In this document: one piece after another, positions 61,801-64,000 of the stretch
Position numbering within the stretch: the first letter of the stretch is position 1
Layout: each line of letters begins with the position of its first letter
Source of the DNA: Eucommia ulmoides
Lineage: Eukaryota; Streptophyta; Magnoliopsida; Garryales; Eucommiaceae
Reading direction: 5' to 3'
Length of the DNA: 64,000 nt
Assembly: GCA_016647705.1 (NCBI GenBank)
Contig: CM028329.1
Location: forward strand, 61,707,231-61,771,230
Notes under the pieces: generated by a model
What the model saw: only the letters and a program-made list of their open reading frames with translations
What the model was told of the DNA's origin: nothing
Database searches by the model: none
Made by a program: the position numbers and the translations under genes

Positions 61801-64000
61801 CATTGCTTGCATTGTACTCTCTAGCATAACGTCGGAATGATTTTGATCTATCATCATTACCATCGTATAACGCTTTAATTTGCAGAGAAGGTGTGAGAAG
61901 TAATGGAAGCCTAACTTTCCCTTGTAAGCAACATGTACCGAAGAGAGGACGTCGTTCGGATGATCTTGTTAATCTCTCATCCATCCAGTGTAACGCAGAA
62001 CAATGAGGGCACATGACATTCATTTTACCAAGCGAGTGTCGATTTTCACTTGTATGAACATCACGGTCGGCAGTTGGATTGTTGAACTCGTCAATATCTT
62101 GATTATCGTAAAACTCATCATTGGTAGTATTTGACAGCCTACATTTGATAAATAACAAAATTATTATGTAGATTCTAACAACATATTTGTGAATGCCGTA
62201 TTTAATTAGATGAATAAGATAAAAAAAGAAACTCACCATCTACTCCCAGAAGGTAGATTTGTTTCTTCAACTACTACGGTCGAGCTTTCATTAAGGTTCG
62301 TGGAAACAAAAGCTTCTTGGTTACCGCACGCAGAAGGGCATGCATCGTCAATTATACCAAGAGAATGAGGAATCAAATTTGTAACCATCCCATCGTCAAT
62401 AGATGAATTTCCTGCATGTTCAGTATCTTGATTCTCGGCAAGGTGTTGATTTGTTGAAGCTGACCTATAGTTGGCAAATATTAAATTTTACACATCAAAC
62501 ACTTTTAAACATTTAATACTTAATAACATAAATAATGGATTAGTATAATACCTTATACAAGGCAATACAATTGGTTCCTCAACTTCAGGCGTTGAGCATT
62601 CATTCGGAGTTACGGTAACAAATGTTTCAGTAAGATTACGTGGAAAAGGCAAATTTGGTTCAACAATAGAATTCATTTGATTAGCCATGGACGATGGAGT
62701 AGTGCGATCCCTAAGGAGGTCCACAATTCCAGGGGTACATGGACTCGTAATCACTGATGGCCCACATGATTGTATAATCATTATCTGTTGTAGTAGAGGC
62801 TGAGATGATTCTTCAAGTAGTCTTCTATTCATTTCTAAATGTTGACTATTCTGAATATTTTGTTGACCGGATCTCTCTCGTTCTCTTCGTGCTCGTTGAG
62901 CTAGAACACGTTTCGATATGCCGTTGTTGTTGGGTCCTATACATTTAGGAAGTGTAATTGTTTGCTCAACGTCCAACGTTGAGCGACTGTTGGGTATTGT
63001 AGACACAAACATTTCAGTAAGATTTGGTGGGGACGTCAAATTGGCCTCAAAAGTAGAATCTATTTCGTTTTCCATTACTGGAGAAGAAACTTGATCACTG
63101 AGAATTATAGGGATATATTGACTTGTGCTTGATGATGACACAGAGACTGTTGTAACCATTCTTCGCTTCGGCGTAGGCTCTAATGATTCTCCAAAAAATG
63201 GCTGACCTCCTTCCAGGCATTCCCGATTATCTTTATTGAAGCGATCACACCGCTCCCGATCAACTCTTTCCCATTCTCTTCGTTCTCGTTGAGCTAGAGC
63301 CCGTTTCGATACATCTTTCTTGTTGAATGTTATATATTCAGAAGGTATAATTGTTTGTTCAACCCCCGTTGAGTGACTGTTAGGTGTTGTGGACACAAAC
63401 GACTGACCTCCTTCCATAGGGCTATCACATATCTCCCGATCAGCTCTCTCCCGTTCTCTTCGTTCTAGTTGAGCCACAGAATGTCTTGACACATCGTTTG
63501 TGCTAGATGTTCTGGCAATGTTACCTGTGCGGGATCTTCCACCTTCTTGACATTCTAGAATCGGACGACTAAACCTCTCTCGTTCCCTTTGCATTCGTTG
63601 GGATAGAGCAGATTTTGATATGACGTTATCATTGAATACCTAGAAATAAAATGAGGTTGAATCTTTAATTTTCTAGATCGAATAAATGAAAAAGAACAGT
63701 GGAGGACAGTGTGACAGAGTACGAACTAAAATTAGTACTAAATAAAACCATAAATAACATGTAATAAGTTACGATATAAATAAGAATACAGATAATTTAA
63801 TATCACCACAAAGGCAAGAGTATAAATACAAAATCAGATTAGATAAATAACTATATATTTGAAATCACAGCTAAATATGTTCTTATCATGTTTATTTTCA
63901 GGTTAAGATTTTTTCAAAATTTAAGTATAAACCTAATATGGACACAAATAGTTATAATTATTTAATACGTTTAATAGATTAAATATGTGATTATTGTTGA
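58817..64000. repeat. Tandem array unit 4, partial
   Basis: This is the start of a fourth unit, cut by the window end inside the first intron of the Rep-helicase gene. It lacks the dense indels of unit 3 but shares its private substitutions, and it has variants of its own, for example near 63344. It is therefore not simply a re-read of unit 3. Confidence 0.93.
63640..64000 (-). other. Intron 1 of Rep-helicase, copy 4 (cut by window end)
   Basis: AT-rich intron starting beyond the window; its 3' splice site TTTCTAG|GTATTC is at 63639-63646. Two substitutions here (near 63693 and 63795) are shared with copy 3 and absent from copies 1 and 2. Confidence 0.6.

Larger units (their letters stand above)
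57714..64000 (-). mobile_element. Helitron copy 4 (5' part outside window)
   Basis: The 3' terminus CTAGT is at 57714-57718 and the hairpin at 57726-57745. The element continues past the window end inside intron 1 of its Rep-helicase gene. It is the same subtype as copy 3 by shared substitutions but is not indel-rich beyond about 58.05 kb. Confidence 0.7.
57835..64000 (-). pseudogene. Helitron Rep-helicase pseudogene, copy 4 (exon 1 outside window)
   Basis: Visible exons are 62552-63639, 62237-62464, 58704-62138 and 57835-58603; the window ends in intron 1. The common stops and frameshift (about 58980) are present. It shares with copy 3 the TAA at 60709-60711, an Arg-to-Ile change two residues before GLPHMH and a one-base deletion near 61600. 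Its own lesions are a missing T near 61331 and an extra A near 58050 that splits the last helicase exon. Confidence 0.82.

Overview
This is eukaryotic, almost certainly dicot plant, nuclear DNA. The evidence is AT-rich sequence, GT-AG introns with U-rich 3' ends, a plant-type DUF604 (GT31) glycosyltransferase, a plant-style Helitron, a tRNA-derived SINE-like block and a LINE-type RNase H relic. No bacterial, CRISPR or organelle gene was seen. The species cannot be named from sequence alone.

The window is a head-to-tail tandem array of one unit of about 19.69 kb. Taking base 1 as the phase, the units are 1-19693, 19694-39383, 39384-58816 (shortened to 19,433 bp by many small deletions) and a partial fourth at 58817-64000. 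Each unit holds (a) a minus-strand Helitron of about 12.9 kb and (b) about 6.8 kb of other DNA with a plus-strand GT31 pseudogene, a SINE-like block in its last intron and a minus-strand RNase H fragment. The best-defined Helitron is 18592-31484. Its 3' end has a CTAGT terminus behind a GC-rich hairpin; its proposed 5' end is TCTATATAATAAA preceded by A.

Read 5' to 3' on the minus strand, the Helitron carries: its 5' end; a GA-rich segment with short repeats; about 4.8 kb of A/C-rich minisatellite (including a 141-bp tandem repeat); a small unrecognised ORF with an in-frame stop; and a five-exon Rep-helicase gene. That gene has an N-terminal region of repeated basic modules, then the Helitron_like_N domain, the HUH Rep nuclease and a PIF1-type helicase. 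Four in-frame stops and one frameshift are common to every copy that covers them, so the gene was dead before the array formed. The GT31 gene also carries an N-terminal frame break and a premature stop in all copies. Nothing here looks like an intact protein-coding gene.

Units 1 and 2 are nearly identical. Helitron copies 3 and 4 share private substitutions, including an extra nonsense codon beside the Rep catalytic histidines, so the array has two subtypes. The stretch from about 42.5 to 58.0 kb differs from its sisters mostly by one- or two-base indels in coding and non-coding DNA alike, which looks more like poorly polished long-read consensus than natural divergence. The simplest history is two related Helitrons flanking the GT31 locus and unequal exchange between them; a partly artefactual assembly repeat has to be excluded first.
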